From the NCBI RefSeq assembly GCF_002332255.1, contig NZ_NRGW01000001.1:2728001-2792000 (forward strand): a stretch of 64,000 bases of DNA, written 5' to 3'. How positions within the stretch are numbered: position 1 is the first letter of the stretch; every line of letters begins with the position of its first letter. Source of the stretch: Halomonas sp. JB37. Its GTDB lineage: Bacteria > Pseudomonadota > Gammaproteobacteria > Pseudomonadales > Halomonadaceae. Under the pieces are notes generated by a model. That model did not search any database and was not told the origin of the DNA. It saw only the letters and a program-made list of their open reading frames with translations. Both the position numbers and the translations under genes were made by a program. Positions 30,300-40,928 of the stretch are shown one piece after another.

Positions 30300-31628
30300 T
30301 TAATCTCGGATGCGGTATTCAGCGGAGCGTGCATGAGCCGTTAGCGACTCGCCCCTGGCCAATACCGAAGCGATCTTGCCCAGCTCGGATGCTCCGGCAG
30401 CAGAACAGTGAATGATAGATGAGCGCTTCTGAAAATCATACACGCCTAGCGGAGAAGAGAAGCGTGCGGTGCCTGACGTGGGCAGCACGTGATTGGGCCC
30501 TGCACAGTAATCACCTAAAGCTTCCGCGGTGTAACGCCCCATAAAGATCGCACCGGCGTGACGAATATCGTCTAGCCATGCCTCAGGCGCAGCGACCGAT
30601 AGCTCTAAATGCTCTGGCGCAACGCGATTGATGATCGTCACGGCCTCTTCGGCATCCTGGCAATGAATGAGGGCACCACGGTTGCGCAGCGACTCACGTA
30701 CAATGCCTTCACGCTCTAAACTCGGCAGCAATCGCTCAATTGCAGCCTCGACAGCGTCTAAATGCTCGGCATCCCAACTAATTAATATCGCCTGAGCATC
30801 TTCATCGTGCTCTGCCTGAGAAAACAAATCCATCGCCAGCCAGTCAGGATCAGTTTGCCCATCGGAAACGACCATGATCTCCGACGGACCGGCGATCATA
30901 TCAATACCCACCTGACCAAACACCGCACGTTTAGCCGTCGCGACGTAAATATTGCCCGGCCCCACAATCTTGTCGACCCGAGGCACGCTTTCAGTACCAT
31001 AAGCGAGCGCGGCGATCGCCTGCGCACCGCCGATAGTGAATACATAGTCGACACCGGCCAAATGCGCCGCGGCTAGCACCAGCTGGTTTAAGACGCCATC
31101 CGGAGTGGGCACTACCATGACTATTTCACGCACCCCTGCCACATGAGCGGGAATGGCATTCATCAGTACCGACGACGGGTAAGCCGCCTTACCGCCTGGA
31201 ACATAAATACCGGCGCGATCAAGCGGCGTCACTTTTTGCCCTAACACCGTGCCATCAGCTTCTTCATACTGCCAAGAATTCGGCTTCTGACGCTCGTGAT
31301 AGCGCTTAATTCGCTCTGCTGCCTTCGTCAGCGCATCGCGCTGGCTGGCGGGCAAGTGGTCATACGCGTGCTTCAACTGCTCATGCGTTAACCGCAGCTC
31401 GTCCATACAAGTAGCGGAAAGGCGATCAAAACGATTAGTGGCATCGATCACGGCAGCGTCGCCATGCTGCTTAACGCTAGCAAGAATTTCATCAACCCGT
31501 GCCTGCACCGCTTTATCGGATACGCCCTCCCAGTCCAGCAAAGCATCAAGACGCTGGTGGAAGTCAGCAGCGCTGGTCGACAGGCGTGATACCGTGGCAG
31601 CAGTTTGTTCGCTTGTGAGCTCGTTCAT
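30300..31628 (-). CDS. hisD: Histidinol dehydrogenase
   Basis: HisD catalyses the last two oxidations of histidine synthesis, L-histidinol to L-histidine, with NAD and zinc. The 442-residue product shows the family regions [27 protein letters not shown] (in part), the catalytic [15 protein letters not shown] block with its Glu-His pair, and [21 protein letters not shown] near the C-terminus. Length is normal. It sits 13 bases downstream of hisG. hisC, which I recall next to hisD in Pseudomonas, is not present on this side. Confidence 0.97.
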   Translation of the reverse strand: MNELTSEQTAATVSRLSTSAADFHQRLDALLDWEGVSDKAVQARVDEILASVKQHGDAAVIDATNRFDRLSATCMDELRLTHEQLKHAYDHLPASQRDALTKAAERIKRYHERQKPNSWQYEEADGTVLGQKVTPLDRAGIYVPGGKAAYPSSVLMNAIPAHVAGVREIVMVVPTPDGVLNQLVLAAAHLAGVDYVFTIGGAQAIAALAYGTESVPRVDKIVGPGNIYVATAKRAVFGQVGIDMIAGPSEIMVVSDGQTDPDWLAMDLFSQAEHDEDAQAILISWDAEHLDAVEAAIERLLPSLEREGIVRESLRNRGALIHCQDAEEAVTIINRVAPEHLELSVAAPEAWLDDIRHAGAIFMGRYTAEALGDYCAGPNHVLPTSGTARFSSPLGVYDFQKRSSIIHCSAAGASELGKIASVLARGESLTAHARSAEYRIRD

Positions 31629-31641
31629 GGATTACCTCAGA

Positions 31642-32295
31642 TCAATCGGCAAGTGCTATCTGGCGCTTTTTGACCGCGCTTTCTAAACGCGCCAAGAGCG
31701 GCTGAATACGCTCATGCTTCATTGTCATGGCCGCTTTATTAACCACTAATCGCGTACTGATATGGGCAATGAACTCACGCGGCTCCATCCCGTTCGCCCG
31801 CAGAGTATTGCCGGTATCGACGATATCGACAATCTCATCGGCTAGGTTCATCAGGGGCGCAAGCTCCATGGCGCCGTAAAGCTTGATCACCTCAGCCTGA
31901 ATCCCCTGCTCGGCATAGTAACGGCGAGCTATATTGACAAACTTAGTCGCCACACGACGCCGGGCGCGAGCAGGCAACTGGCCCTTAACCCCAGCCGTCA
32001 TCAATTTGCAGCGAGCAATATCTAGATCTAGCGGCTCATACAGGCCTTCAGCACCATGTTCAAGCAGCACATCTTTACCTGCGATACCCACGTCCGCAGC
32101 GCCTAGCTGAACGTAGGTTGGCACGTCGGTCGCCCGCAGAATTACCAGTTTCACATCGGGCAGATTGGTATCAAATAGCAGCTTGCGGCTTTTGCTTAGA
32201 TCCTCTGCGGGCGTGATACCCGCATCGGCCAATAGTGGCAGCGTTTCTTCAAGAATACGGCCCTTCGAGAGGGCTAAAATCAGTTGCTTACTCAT
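31642..32295 (-). CDS. hisG: ATP phosphoribosyltransferase, short form
   Basis: HisG commits ATP and PRPP to histidine synthesis. The 217-residue product is the short form lacking the C-terminal regulatory domain. It shows [46 protein letters not shown] and the PRPP-binding [17 protein letters not shown] motif. Short HisG needs the HisRS-like partner HisZ for activity and feedback control. hisZ is not in this window and must be elsewhere. It lies 18 bases after murA and before hisD. Confidence 0.96.
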   Translation of the reverse strand: MSKQLILALSKGRILEETLPLLADAGITPAEDLSKSRKLLFDTNLPDVKLVILRATDVPTYVQLGAADVGIAGKDVLLEHGAEGLYEPLDLDIARCKLMTAGVKGQLPARARRRVATKFVNIARRYYAEQGIQAEVIKLYGAMELAPLMNLADEIVDIVDTGNTLRANGMEPREFIAHISTRLVVNKAAMTMKHERIQPLLARLESAVKKRQIALAD

Positions 32296-32313
32296 CGTGT
32301 CGGCCCGTCGGTT

Positions 32314-33838
<1,525 letters not shown>

Positions 33839-33931
33839 GGGGCAGAAAACTCCTTTGGGGTCATCGTGATTAATGAGCGTAAGCGGGTCGACATAATAAA
33901 GAAAAGCGGTGCACTTGGCGATGCCGCACTG

Positions 33932-34270
33932 TTAAACGGCTAGCGCCGTGGACGGGTTCTCAATTAGATCGTCCAACTCAGCCAATGACGCTAGCCGCTT
34001 AAGCGGCTCAGACAAATCAATCGCATCAACGCCGATGGCACGCTGCTGGCAAATACGCAGCCATTCAAACAGCACGCTAATAGCAACGCTGCTGGCTTTA
34101 TCAACGCCGCTAAAATCAAACGTCACGGCGTCTAGCTCAGTGCTTTTCAGCCACTTAACGCCACTGGCGGCCAAATCGGCCGCCAGTGCTACGTTTACGT
34201 CGCCTATGACCCTTAGAGCCGTGGTTTCTACGTGAATAGAGACGTCAGTGTGCGAATACAGCACTGTCAC
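33932..34270 (-). CDS. mlaB: STAS-domain protein MlaB
   Basis: MlaB is the cytoplasmic STAS subunit that binds and stabilises the MlaF ATPase of the phospholipid transporter MlaFEDB. The 112-residue product is a single STAS domain with a central VTFDFSGVDKASSVAISVLFEW segment, where the Ser-Ser corresponds to the STAS loop. Sequence conservation in this subunit is low, so the call rests on fold pattern plus position after mlaC. The start is a GTG overlapping the mlaC stop (GTGA). Confidence 0.88.
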   Translation of the reverse strand: MTVLYSHTDVSIHVETTALRVIGDVNVALAADLAASGVKWLKSTELDAVTFDFSGVDKASSVAISVLFEWLRICQQRAIGVDAIDLSEPLKRLASLAELDDLIENPSTALAV

Positions 34271-34929
34271 GCATCGCCTCCTTGTTCCAACTCTTCAACG
34301 CCTACTTCGGGCGACCACCCATTAATGACCGCATCATAATCGCGGTTATTATCACGCATCGCCTGGTCGAACTGATTACGGAATGTTAGGCCCAAATTAA
34401 TGCCATTGACGATTACATTGACCACACGCCATTCGCCACCTGAAAGTCTCAGGCTATAGCTCACGGGATACACTTGGCCGTTGTTGGCAACTACTTCCAT
34501 GGCAACACTAGCTTGGTCGTCGTAGCGCTGAGCCTGCTGGGAATCCAGCACTCGCAGCTCGTCATAATCAAAGGTCACCAATCCACGCGTATAGGTGTCA
34601 ATCAATGTTTGACGAAACACATCGGCAAAGCGACTACGCTGCTCCGGTGAAGCATTGCGGAAATAGTTACCCATGACGCTAGCACCGATATAGCGAAAGT
34701 CAGCTACTTGATCGAGGCTGCTATCCACCAGCGCTTCAAGCTCATTCAAGTTATTGGCGTAGTAGTCTTCTCTACCGTCAAGATCCGCCATTAACGAACT
34801 TATATTGTCACGGATCATATCTTCGGGCGATTGAGACTGCGCCAGCGCCTGAAAAGGTAGCGACATTGCAACCAGCATGGTGGCTGCGACAAGCCAACGG
34901 CTAACGGCGTTATTTGCTTTTTTCATCAC
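34267..34929 (-). CDS. mlaC: Phospholipid-binding periplasmic protein MlaC
   Basis: MlaC shuttles phospholipid across the periplasm between the outer-membrane MlaA complex and inner-membrane MlaFEDB. The 220-residue product has a cleavable signal peptide (about residues 1-30, ending near FQALAQS), then the MlaC fold with YYANNLNELEALVDSSLDQ, FRYIGASVMGNYFRNASPEQRSRF and WRVVNVIVNGINLGLTFRNQF. Length is in the family range. It overlaps mlaB by 4 bases and follows mlaD by 54. Confidence 0.94.
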   Translation of the reverse strand: MMKKANNAVSRWLVAATMLVAMSLPFQALAQSQSPEDMIRDNISSLMADLDGREDYYANNLNELEALVDSSLDQVADFRYIGASVMGNYFRNASPEQRSRFADVFRQTLIDTYTRGLVTFDYDELRVLDSQQAQRYDDQASVAMEVVANNGQVYPVSYSLRLSGGEWRVVNVIVNGINLGLTFRNQFDQAMRDNNRDYDAVINGWSPEVGVEELEQGGDA

Positions 34930-34983
34930 TTTAATCTCCCTACTCGTTATCCTATGAGAACGGCGTTTAACGTCTTGTTGCCA

Positions 34984-35448
34984 TTAACTGCTTGCCATAT
35001 TGGACACAAATTGTTGAATAAGTTCTTCTAGCACCAGCGCAGACTGGGTGTCACGAATCGAGTCGCCGTCTTCGAGCATGTCAGGATCACCGCCTACACT
35101 CAGGCCAATATACTGCTCACCCAGAAGACCTGCGGTTAGGATAGAGGCAATGGAGTCGCTAGACAGCTGGCCTTCAAGCTCGCTATTCAAGCTCAATACC
35201 ACGCGGGCATCATACCACTGCTGGTCTAGCTCAATGCTTTCTACCCGCCCTACCGTTACGCCTGCCATGGTGACCCGCGCACGCGGCTTTAGCCCGCCGA
35301 TATTGGCAAAGTTAGCTTCCAACTGAAACGACTGCGAGGGCGCTGAAAGCGTTAGCCCACTGACGCGCAAGCCGAGGAATACCAAGCCCAAAATGCCGGC
35401 AATCATAAACAGGCCAACACCAAACTCCATGCTTTTACTACGTCTCAT
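34984..35448 (-). CDS. mlaD: MCE-domain subunit MlaD
   Basis: MlaD is the single-pass inner-membrane MCE protein that forms the hexameric lipid-binding ring of MlaFEDB. It has a membrane helix (about residues 9-28), then the MCE domain around FANIGGLKPRARVTMAGVTVGRV and LLGEQYIGLSVGGDPDML, and ends in the amphipathic LVLEELIQQFVSNM helix that lines the ring pore. I choose the ATG at 35448, with GGAG 8 bases upstream. An ATG at 35478 inside mlaE lacks this signal. The product is 154 residues, shorter than E. coli MlaD because it lacks the disordered tail. Confidence 0.92.
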   Translation of the reverse strand: MRRSKSMEFGVGLFMIAGILGLVFLGLRVSGLTLSAPSQSFQLEANFANIGGLKPRARVTMAGVTVGRVESIELDQQWYDARVVLSLNSELEGQLSSDSIASILTAGLLGEQYIGLSVGGDPDMLEDGDSIRDTQSALVLEELIQQFVSNMASS

Positions 35449-35464
35449 GAAACGACTCCACCCA

Positions 35465-36265
35465 TCAAAGGCCGCCAAACATAACGGCCGTCATCACAAA
35501 ATCAAGCCCCAGAACTGCAAGCGACGAATACACAACCGTGCGCGTGGTGGCACGTGAGATACCTTCAGAGGTAGGCACCAGATCATATCCTTGAAAGACA
35601 GCAATCCACGTCACTACCAGGGCAAAGACCAAGCTTTTGATCACGCCATTGCCAACATCGTTAACGAAGGCGACGTTAGCCTGCATATTGCTCCAATAGG
35701 AGCCTTCAAACACGCCTAGCCACTCAACGCCGACTAAATAACCACCCCAAATACCCACCACGCTAAACCCGACGGTCAGAATAGGCAGTGACACGAACCC
35801 CGCCCACAGCCGTGGCGCCACGACTCTGCGCAATGGATCAACGCCAATCATCTCCATGCTGGTTAACTGCTCAGTGGCTTTCATTAATCCAATTTCTGCG
35901 GTCAACGCAGAGCCGGCGCGGCCAGCAAACAACAGCGCGGCCACCACCGGCGCGAGCTCACGCAGCAGAGACAGCGCCACCATTTGACCCAGCGCTTGCT
36001 CAGCGCCAAAATCGACCAAAATGGTGTACCCCTGCAGCGCCAGCACCATGCCGATAAACAGCCCTGACACCAGCACAATAGCCAACGAGAGTACGCCAAC
36101 AAAGTGCATTTGATGCACCCATAACCGCCATCCCTCCCGAGAGGGAACGCCGACTGCCGACTGGGCAAGAAACACACCAGCGCGGCCTAAGGCTTCCATT
36201 AAATCGCACCCTTTGCGCCCCAGACGGGTAATACGCGCGGTGCCGTTTGAGAATTTTGACTGCAT
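35465..36265 (-). CDS. mlaE: Phospholipid transport permease MlaE
   Basis: MlaE is the membrane-spanning subunit of the MlaFEDB ABC transporter. The 266-residue product has five or more hydrophobic segments, the [22 protein letters not shown] start, and the conserved cytoplasmic coupling region with [25 protein letters not shown] and [21 protein letters not shown]. Both stretches are family signatures. It begins 24 bases after mlaF and ends 16 bases before the chosen mlaD start. Confidence 0.96.
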   Translation of the reverse strand: MQSKFSNGTARITRLGRKGCDLMEALGRAGVFLAQSAVGVPSREGWRLWVHQMHFVGVLSLAIVLVSGLFIGMVLALQGYTILVDFGAEQALGQMVALSLLRELAPVVAALLFAGRAGSALTAEIGLMKATEQLTSMEMIGVDPLRRVVAPRLWAGFVSLPILTVGFSVVGIWGGYLVGVEWLGVFEGSYWSNMQANVAFVNDVGNGVIKSLVFALVVTWIAVFQGYDLVPTSEGISRATTRTVVYSSLAVLGLDFVMTAVMFGGL

Positions 36266-36289
36266 TGACCCTGCCTTTGTACATTTTGC

Positions 36290-37105
36290 CTATTGTCGTA
36301 GCGCGGCTTGCCCCAGAATATCGCGATAAAACGCCTCAGCGGGGTAGTGAAACGGCACGGGACCGTCGGGCTCGCCATGAACAAATTGACTAACCCGTGG
36401 ATCCTGGTTGATATCCAGCGTTTGCGGCGTGCCATGCGCCACTACCTGCCCATCAGCGATCAAATAGAGGTAGTCCGCAATACTCAAGGTTTCTTTAATA
36501 TCGTGCGAGACCACGACAGAGGTCAGCTGTAGCGCTTGACTGAGGCGCTTAATCAGCTGAACCAAAACGCCCATTGAAATAGGGTCCTGACCAACGAAAG
36601 GCTCATCGTACAAAACCAGCTCGGGGTCTAGTGCTACGGCTCGCGCCAAGGCGACTCGCCGCGCCATTCCGCCTGAAAGCTCTGCGGGAGTTAATTCACG
36701 CGCTCCACGCAAACCTACCGCCTGCAGCTTCAGCAGCACCAGATCACGCACCATCGTGTCGGGCAAGTCGGTGTGCACGCGCAGCGGAAAGGCGACATTT
36801 TCAAACACGTCTAAATCTGAAAATAACGCACCACTTTGAAACAGCATACCCATGCGTTTACGTAGCGTGAACAGCGCTTTGCGTGAGAGGCGATGAACGT
36901 CCTGACCATCAATTAAGACTCGTCCTCGGTCCGGTGCCAACTGGCCACCTATGAGCTTAAGCAGCGTTGTCTTGCCGGTGCCACTGGGCCCCATGATAGC
37001 AGTGACTTTACCCCGCGGAATCGTCATATTGACGCCACGAAAAATCTCGTGATCGCCACGAGAAAAATAAAGATCTTCAATTTCTATGAAGGGTGTCTCT
37101 GTCAT
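36290..37105 (-). CDS. mlaF: Phospholipid transport ATP-binding protein MlaF
   Basis: MlaF is the ATPase of the Mla transporter that maintains outer-membrane lipid asymmetry. The 271-residue product has Walker A GPSGTGKTT (about residues 39-47), a Q-loop region MGMLFQSGALFSDL, signature LSGGM, Walker B LVLYDEPFVGQDP and the switch VSHD. It is the first gene of mlaFEDCB, which continues into ibaG-murA-hisGD. A 277-base spacer separates it from divergent kdsD and contains AT-rich stretches (for example TATATATA near 37146) likely to include promoters. Confidence 0.96.
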   Translation of the reverse strand: MTETPFIEIEDLYFSRGDHEIFRGVNMTIPRGKVTAIMGPSGTGKTTLLKLIGGQLAPDRGRVLIDGQDVHRLSRKALFTLRKRMGMLFQSGALFSDLDVFENVAFPLRVHTDLPDTMVRDLVLLKLQAVGLRGARELTPAELSGGMARRVALARAVALDPELVLYDEPFVGQDPISMGVLVQLIKRLSQALQLTSVVVSHDIKETLSIADYLYLIADGQVVAHGTPQTLDINQDPRVSQFVHGEPDGPVPFHYPAEAFYRDILGQAALRQ

Positions 37106-37382
37106 AGCTCAGTTGACTCTTAGCGCGACGCGGCTAGGGCTAACTATATATACGCCACTTGCCGCTGCCGCATTTAAAAAAACAGCGTTCTAATACATTA
37201 TCGAACAACGTACTATAACTCTACTAAGCGCTATCACGCTAACCGATGTTGCGATTATTAAGCACAGCATATCTCAGCACATCTGCCCCAATAGCAGCTG
37301 AAGTACTGCCTACTAGCACTGCCAAGATGTTATTCTTAGCGCTTGTCGCCTTTTATATTTTCAATCGCCAAGAGATATCGCT

Positions 37383-38369
37383 ATGCGCCAGCCTCTCGCC
37401 TCCCTCAGCTTACTGCGCGAAAGTGCCTTACGTACGCTGCAAATTGAGCAGGCAGCTATTGGTGGCCTGCAGGCCAAGTTAGATGAAAACTTTGACCGCG
37501 CCTGCGAGCTTATACTCGCCTGCCAGGGGCGCGTCGTGGTCACTGGCATGGGTAAATCTGGCCATATAGCCGGCAAGCTTGCCGCCACCCTAGCCAGCAC
37601 CGGCACACCCGCCTTCTTTGTTCACCCAGGTGAAGCCAGTCACGGCGACCTGGGCATGATTACTCGCGCCGACGTTGTGTTGGCCCTGTCTAACTCAGGC
37701 GAAACGGCCGAAGTGACCGCCCTTCTGCCGCTACTGAAACGTTTAGGTACGCCGCTGGTCAGCATGACAGGGCGGCCTGGCTCCACGCTCGCTAAGCATG
37801 CTGATGCGCATCTAAATAGCGGCGTTGAGCGCGAGGCATGCCCGCTGGATCTCGCCCCCACTAGCTCGACCACTGCCGCCCTAGCGCTGGGTGATGCGCT
37901 CGCCGTAGCACTGCTGGAAGCCCGAGGCTTTACGGCAGAAGATTTCGCTCTTTCCCATCCGGGTGGCAGCTTAGGCAAGCGCTTGTTGCTGCGCGTGAGA
38001 GACCTTATGCACGATGGCGCACGCTTGCCGCAAATTCCGCTAGGCAGCCCGCTGCGCGACGCTTTATTGGAAATTACCCGCCAAGGGCTGGGCTTTACCT
38101 GCGTGGTTGATAGTGACGGTCGTTTAGCCGGGGTATATACCGATGGCGACCTGCGGCGCACGCTGGATCAATACCACAACTTACGCGACGTCTTAGTCGA
38201 TGATGTCATGACTCGGCCAGGTAAACGTATCGGCCCCGACATACTGGCAGCAGAGGCGGTACGCATTATGGAAGAGGGCCGAATTACCGCACTCGCGGTG
38301 GTTGATGAACAACAGCGCCCGGTTGGTGCCTTACATATGCATGACTTGCTTGTTAGCGGCGTTATTTAA
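37383..38369 (+). CDS. kdsD: D-arabinose 5-phosphate isomerase KdsD
   Basis: KdsD interconverts ribulose 5-phosphate and arabinose 5-phosphate, the first step toward the Kdo sugar of LPS. The 328-residue product has an N-terminal SIS domain with VVTGMGKSGHIAGKLAATLASTG and ALSNSGETAEVTALLP, the conserved HPGGSLGKRLLLRVRDLM linker, and two C-terminal CBS domains (about residues 205-320). It heads the kdsD-kdsC-lptCAB-rpoN run and is divergent from mlaF. Confidence 0.95.
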   Translation: MRQPLASLSLLRESALRTLQIEQAAIGGLQAKLDENFDRACELILACQGRVVVTGMGKSGHIAGKLAATLASTGTPAFFVHPGEASHGDLGMITRADVVLALSNSGETAEVTALLPLLKRLGTPLVSMTGRPGSTLAKHADAHLNSGVEREACPLDLAPTSSTTAALALGDALAVALLEARGFTAEDFALSHPGGSLGKRLLLRVRDLMHDGARLPQIPLGSPLRDALLEITRQGLGFTCVVDSDGRLAGVYTDGDLRRTLDQYHNLRDVLVDDVMTRPGKRIGPDILAAEAVRIMEEGRITALAVVDEQQRPVGALHMHDLLVSGVI

Positions 38370-38416
38370 CGTATTTATCGCAAGATTTAGCGACTTCTTA
38401 AAAGAATGGAGGCTTT

Positions 38417-38959
38417 ATGACCCTATCTGCAGCCCTACTTGATCGACTTCGCCGCGTTCGTCTATTGGCGTTAGATGTTGATGGCGTACTCACCGATGGT
38501 CGACTTTACTTTCAGGCTGACGGCATCGAAATTAAAGCCTTTCATACTCAGGATGGCCATGGTCTAAAGCTGCTTAAGCGAGTCGGCATCCACGTCGCGC
38601 TGATTACTGGCCGCGATTCGCCCATGGTTAGTCAACGTGCCGCAGCGCTGGGTATCGACCATGTCTTTCAAGGCTGCGAGGATAAGCTCGCCACCTTGCG
38701 CGGCCTGTGCCAGCGTTTGGATATAGAGCTAGAGCAAGTCGCCTATTGCGGCGATGATCTCCCCGACCTATCGGTTATCAAGCGCTGTGGTGTCGGCATT
38801 ACCGTCCCCAATGCGCCGGACTATATGCACACTCATGCCGACTGGACAACGGAACGGCTTGGCGGGCACGGCGCGGTACGCGAAATTTGCGATACTCTGC
38901 TTGAAGCCCAAGGGCACTGGAGCGCAGTGCTCGACACTTACTTGCACGGCCGCACATAA
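38417..38959 (+). CDS. kdsC: 3-deoxy-D-manno-octulosonate 8-phosphate phosphatase KdsC
   Basis: KdsC is a HAD-family phosphatase that dephosphorylates Kdo 8-phosphate. The 180-residue product carries the HAD motif LDVDGVLTDGRLYF (nucleophile and acid Asp, about residues 20-22), the GRDSP motif II region and motif III/IV CGDDLPDLSVIKRCGVGI. It lacks a cap domain, as expected for this tetrameric subfamily. It lies 47 bases after kdsD and directly abuts lptC. Confidence 0.95.
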   Translation: MTLSAALLDRLRRVRLLALDVDGVLTDGRLYFQADGIEIKAFHTQDGHGLKLLKRVGIHVALITGRDSPMVSQRAAALGIDHVFQGCEDKLATLRGLCQRLDIELEQVAYCGDDLPDLSVIKRCGVGITVPNAPDYMHTHADWTTERLGGHGAVREICDTLLEAQGHWSAVLDTYLHGRT

Positions 38960-39529
38960 ATGCTTAAGCATCTTAAAACACGCCTAGGATTAACAGGGCT
39001 TTTTATCGCCTTGGGCGTGCTATTGGTGTGGCTTGGCCCAGGCGGGCCTCAAAAAACCGCTATCGACCCAGAAGCGCAGGCCCAAGAGCCAGGGCACGTC
39101 CTGGAGGATGCTGAAATCACTCTGTTTGGCGACAACGGTAACGTCTTGCAGTCATTAAAAACACCGCGCCTCATCCATACGCCGCAAAGCGGGGAAACCT
39201 GGTCTGAGAGCCCTCAGGCCACCCTGTATGACAGCGATGAGCGCCAGTGGCTAGCCAGTGCCGATGTGGGCACGCTTAATACCAATACGCAGTCCCTCGT
39301 TATGTCCGGCTCCGCGCGACTTATTGCGCCAGACGAAGGATGGCAGCTGGATACTGAAGAACTGCACTATGATGGCCTCACTCAACATGCATGGAGCGAG
39401 GCACCGGTATTACTGCAACAGCCGCCCCAGCAAATGAATGCTTCACATATGGATGTATGGTTAAACGATAGCCAGGTCCGCTTATCTGACGGTGTGCGCG
39501 GCACTCATCCACCGGCCACACAACGCTAA
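38960..39529 (+). CDS. lptC: LPS export protein LptC
   Basis: LptC is a bitopic protein that receives LPS from LptB2FG and passes it to LptA. The 189-residue product has an N-terminal membrane helix (about residues 9-27, with GLFIALGVLLVWLGPGG) and a beta-jellyroll domain with DAEITLFGDNGNVLQSLKTPRL and SGSARLIAPDEGWQLDTEELHYD. Its ATG follows the kdsC stop immediately (TAAATG), and lptA starts 12 bases later. Confidence 0.92.
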   Translation: MLKHLKTRLGLTGLFIALGVLLVWLGPGGPQKTAIDPEAQAQEPGHVLEDAEITLFGDNGNVLQSLKTPRLIHTPQSGETWSESPQATLYDSDERQWLASADVGTLNTNTQSLVMSGSARLIAPDEGWQLDTEELHYDGLTQHAWSEAPVLLQQPPQQMNASHMDVWLNDSQVRLSDGVRGTHPPATQR

Positions 39530-39540
39530 CAGGAGTCGCC

Positions 39541-40044
39541 ATGAAAGCACTTATCTACACCGCCCTTTTTGCGCTTGCCGTGCCGCTATCCGCGGCAGCC
39601 CAAACCAGCTCGTCTTCACAACAGGCCCCCGTGGAGGTCGAAGCCGACCGCCTAGATCTTGATCAGCGCGCGGGCACCGCCGTCTACACCGGGGATGTCA
39701 ATATTCGCCAGGGCGAAATGCAGCTGCGCGGCGAACGAGTGGAAATTCAACGCAATGAGGCGGGCGAGCTTTCACGGGCAACGTCGACCGGTGAGCGTGC
39801 TTATTTGCGCCATCAGGCCGAAGGGCAAGAAGGCCCGACGGAAGGCTGGGCTCGGCGGATTATTTATCACGTCGCCGAACGCCGAGTGGAGCTCGTTGAT
39901 CAAGCTGAATTGACACAGCAGGACGACAAATTTACCGGAGGTCGGCTTGAATATTTCATCGACCGTGAAGTGATTCAAGCGCGCTCAGACGTTGAAGGTA
40001 GCGAGCCGCAGCGTATACGCATGACTATTCAGCCTGAACAATAG
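39541..40044 (+). CDS. lptA: Periplasmic LPS-binding protein LptA
   Basis: LptA oligomerises into the beta-jellyroll bridge carrying LPS to the outer-membrane LptDE complex. The 167-residue product has a signal peptide (about residues 1-20, ending SAAAQ), then [23 protein letters not shown] and [19 protein letters not shown], matching the OstA-like repeat pattern of the family. It lies between lptC and lptB, with 11-base gaps on both sides. Confidence 0.94.
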   Translation: MKALIYTALFALAVPLSAAAQTSSSSQQAPVEVEADRLDLDQRAGTAVYTGDVNIRQGEMQLRGERVEIQRNEAGELSRATSTGERAYLRHQAEGQEGPTEGWARRIIYHVAERRVELVDQAELTQQDDKFTGGRLEYFIDREVIQARSDVEGSEPQRIRMTIQPEQ

Positions 40045-40055
40045 AGAGTCTATCG

Positions 40056-40805
40056 ATGGCAACTGCTGACAATGCGCCGATAAAAACACTATATGCCCAC
40101 CACTTGGCAAAAAGTTACAAACGCCGCCGAGTGGTTAAAGATATTAACTTGGAAATCTCCCAAGGCAGCGTCGTTGGCTTACTCGGCCCTAACGGCGCGG
40201 GCAAAACCACGTCGTTTTATATGATTGTCGGGCTGGTCAAATCTGACGCCGGCAAAGTGGGTATTGACGACTTAGATTTAACTCGTGCTCCGATGCATGA
40301 GCGCGCAGCGGCAGGCATTGGCTACCTGCCCCAAGAAGCGTCTATTTTTCGCAAATTATCGGTTGCCGATAACATTATGGCGATATTAGAAACGCGCAAA
40401 GAGCTCGACCGCCCAGGTCGCGAAGAGCGCCTGGAGGCTCTGCTTGAAGATTTCCATATCACCCATATTCGCGACAACCTAGGCATGAGCCTCTCAGGGG
40501 GAGAGCGTCGCCGTGTAGAAATTGCCCGCTCGCTAGCGACCGAACCCGCCTTCATCTTGCTAGATGAGCCCTTTGCCGGGGTTGACCCCATTTCAGTGGG
40601 CGAGATTAAAACCATCATTCGCGCGCTGAAACAGCGCCACATTGGCGTTCTGATTACCGACCATAACGTCCGTGAAACGCTGGACATTTGCGATATCGCT
40701 TATATTGTCGGCGATGGCCATATCATCGCCAGCGGCCCCCCGGCATCTATCCTCACTAACCAGCAAGTCAGGGATGTTTATCTGGGCGCAGATTTTCGTC
40801 TGTAG
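40056..40805 (+). CDS. lptB: LPS export ATP-binding protein LptB
   Basis: LptB is the ATPase that drives LPS extraction by LptB2FG. The 249-residue product has Walker [10 protein letters not shown] (about residues 45-53), a Q-loop region [15 protein letters not shown], signature LSGGE, Walker [14 protein letters not shown] and switch [10 protein letters not shown]. All are intact. It closes the Kdo/LPS-transport run, and lptFG, its membrane partners, are not in this window. A sigma-54-type promoter element lies downstream before rpoN. Confidence 0.96.
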   Translation: MATADNAPIKTLYAHHLAKSYKRRRVVKDINLEISQGSVVGLLGPNGAGKTTSFYMIVGLVKSDAGKVGIDDLDLTRAPMHERAAAGIGYLPQEASIFRKLSVADNIMAILETRKELDRPGREERLEALLEDFHITHIRDNLGMSLSGGERRRVEIARSLATEPAFILLDEPFAGVDPISVGEIKTIIRALKQRHIGVLITDHNVRETLDICDIAYIVGDGHIIASGPPASILTNQQVRDVYLGADFRL

Positions 40806-40852
40806 GCTTATTTTTGCCCATAAATCCCGCCTTATAACGCTTTAACTACCAA

Positions 40853-40868
40853 TGGCATGCTTATTGCA
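40853..40868 (+). promoter_or_regulatory. Sigma-54 (-24/-12) promoter element upstream of rpoN
   Basis: TGGCATGCTTATTGCA matches the sigma-54 consensus TGGCACG-N4-TTGCA with one substitution (T for C in the -24 element). The GG and GC pairs have the required 10 bases between them. It lies on the coding strand between lptB and rpoN, placing the predicted transcription start near 40879 and a leader of about 50 bases before the rpoN ATG. Confidence 0.65.
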
Positions 40869-40928
40869 CTTGCACCCAGCTCCCACTCGCACTAGGGTAA
40901 AGCATTCCGATTAACGAGTGGTTCTCAA

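Noticed and set aside
37640-38161. A 173-codon open frame antisense to kdsD
   Set aside because: The composition is that of a reverse-complement shadow of a GC-rich gene (Ser/Arg/Ala rich). kdsD on the other strand is unambiguous.
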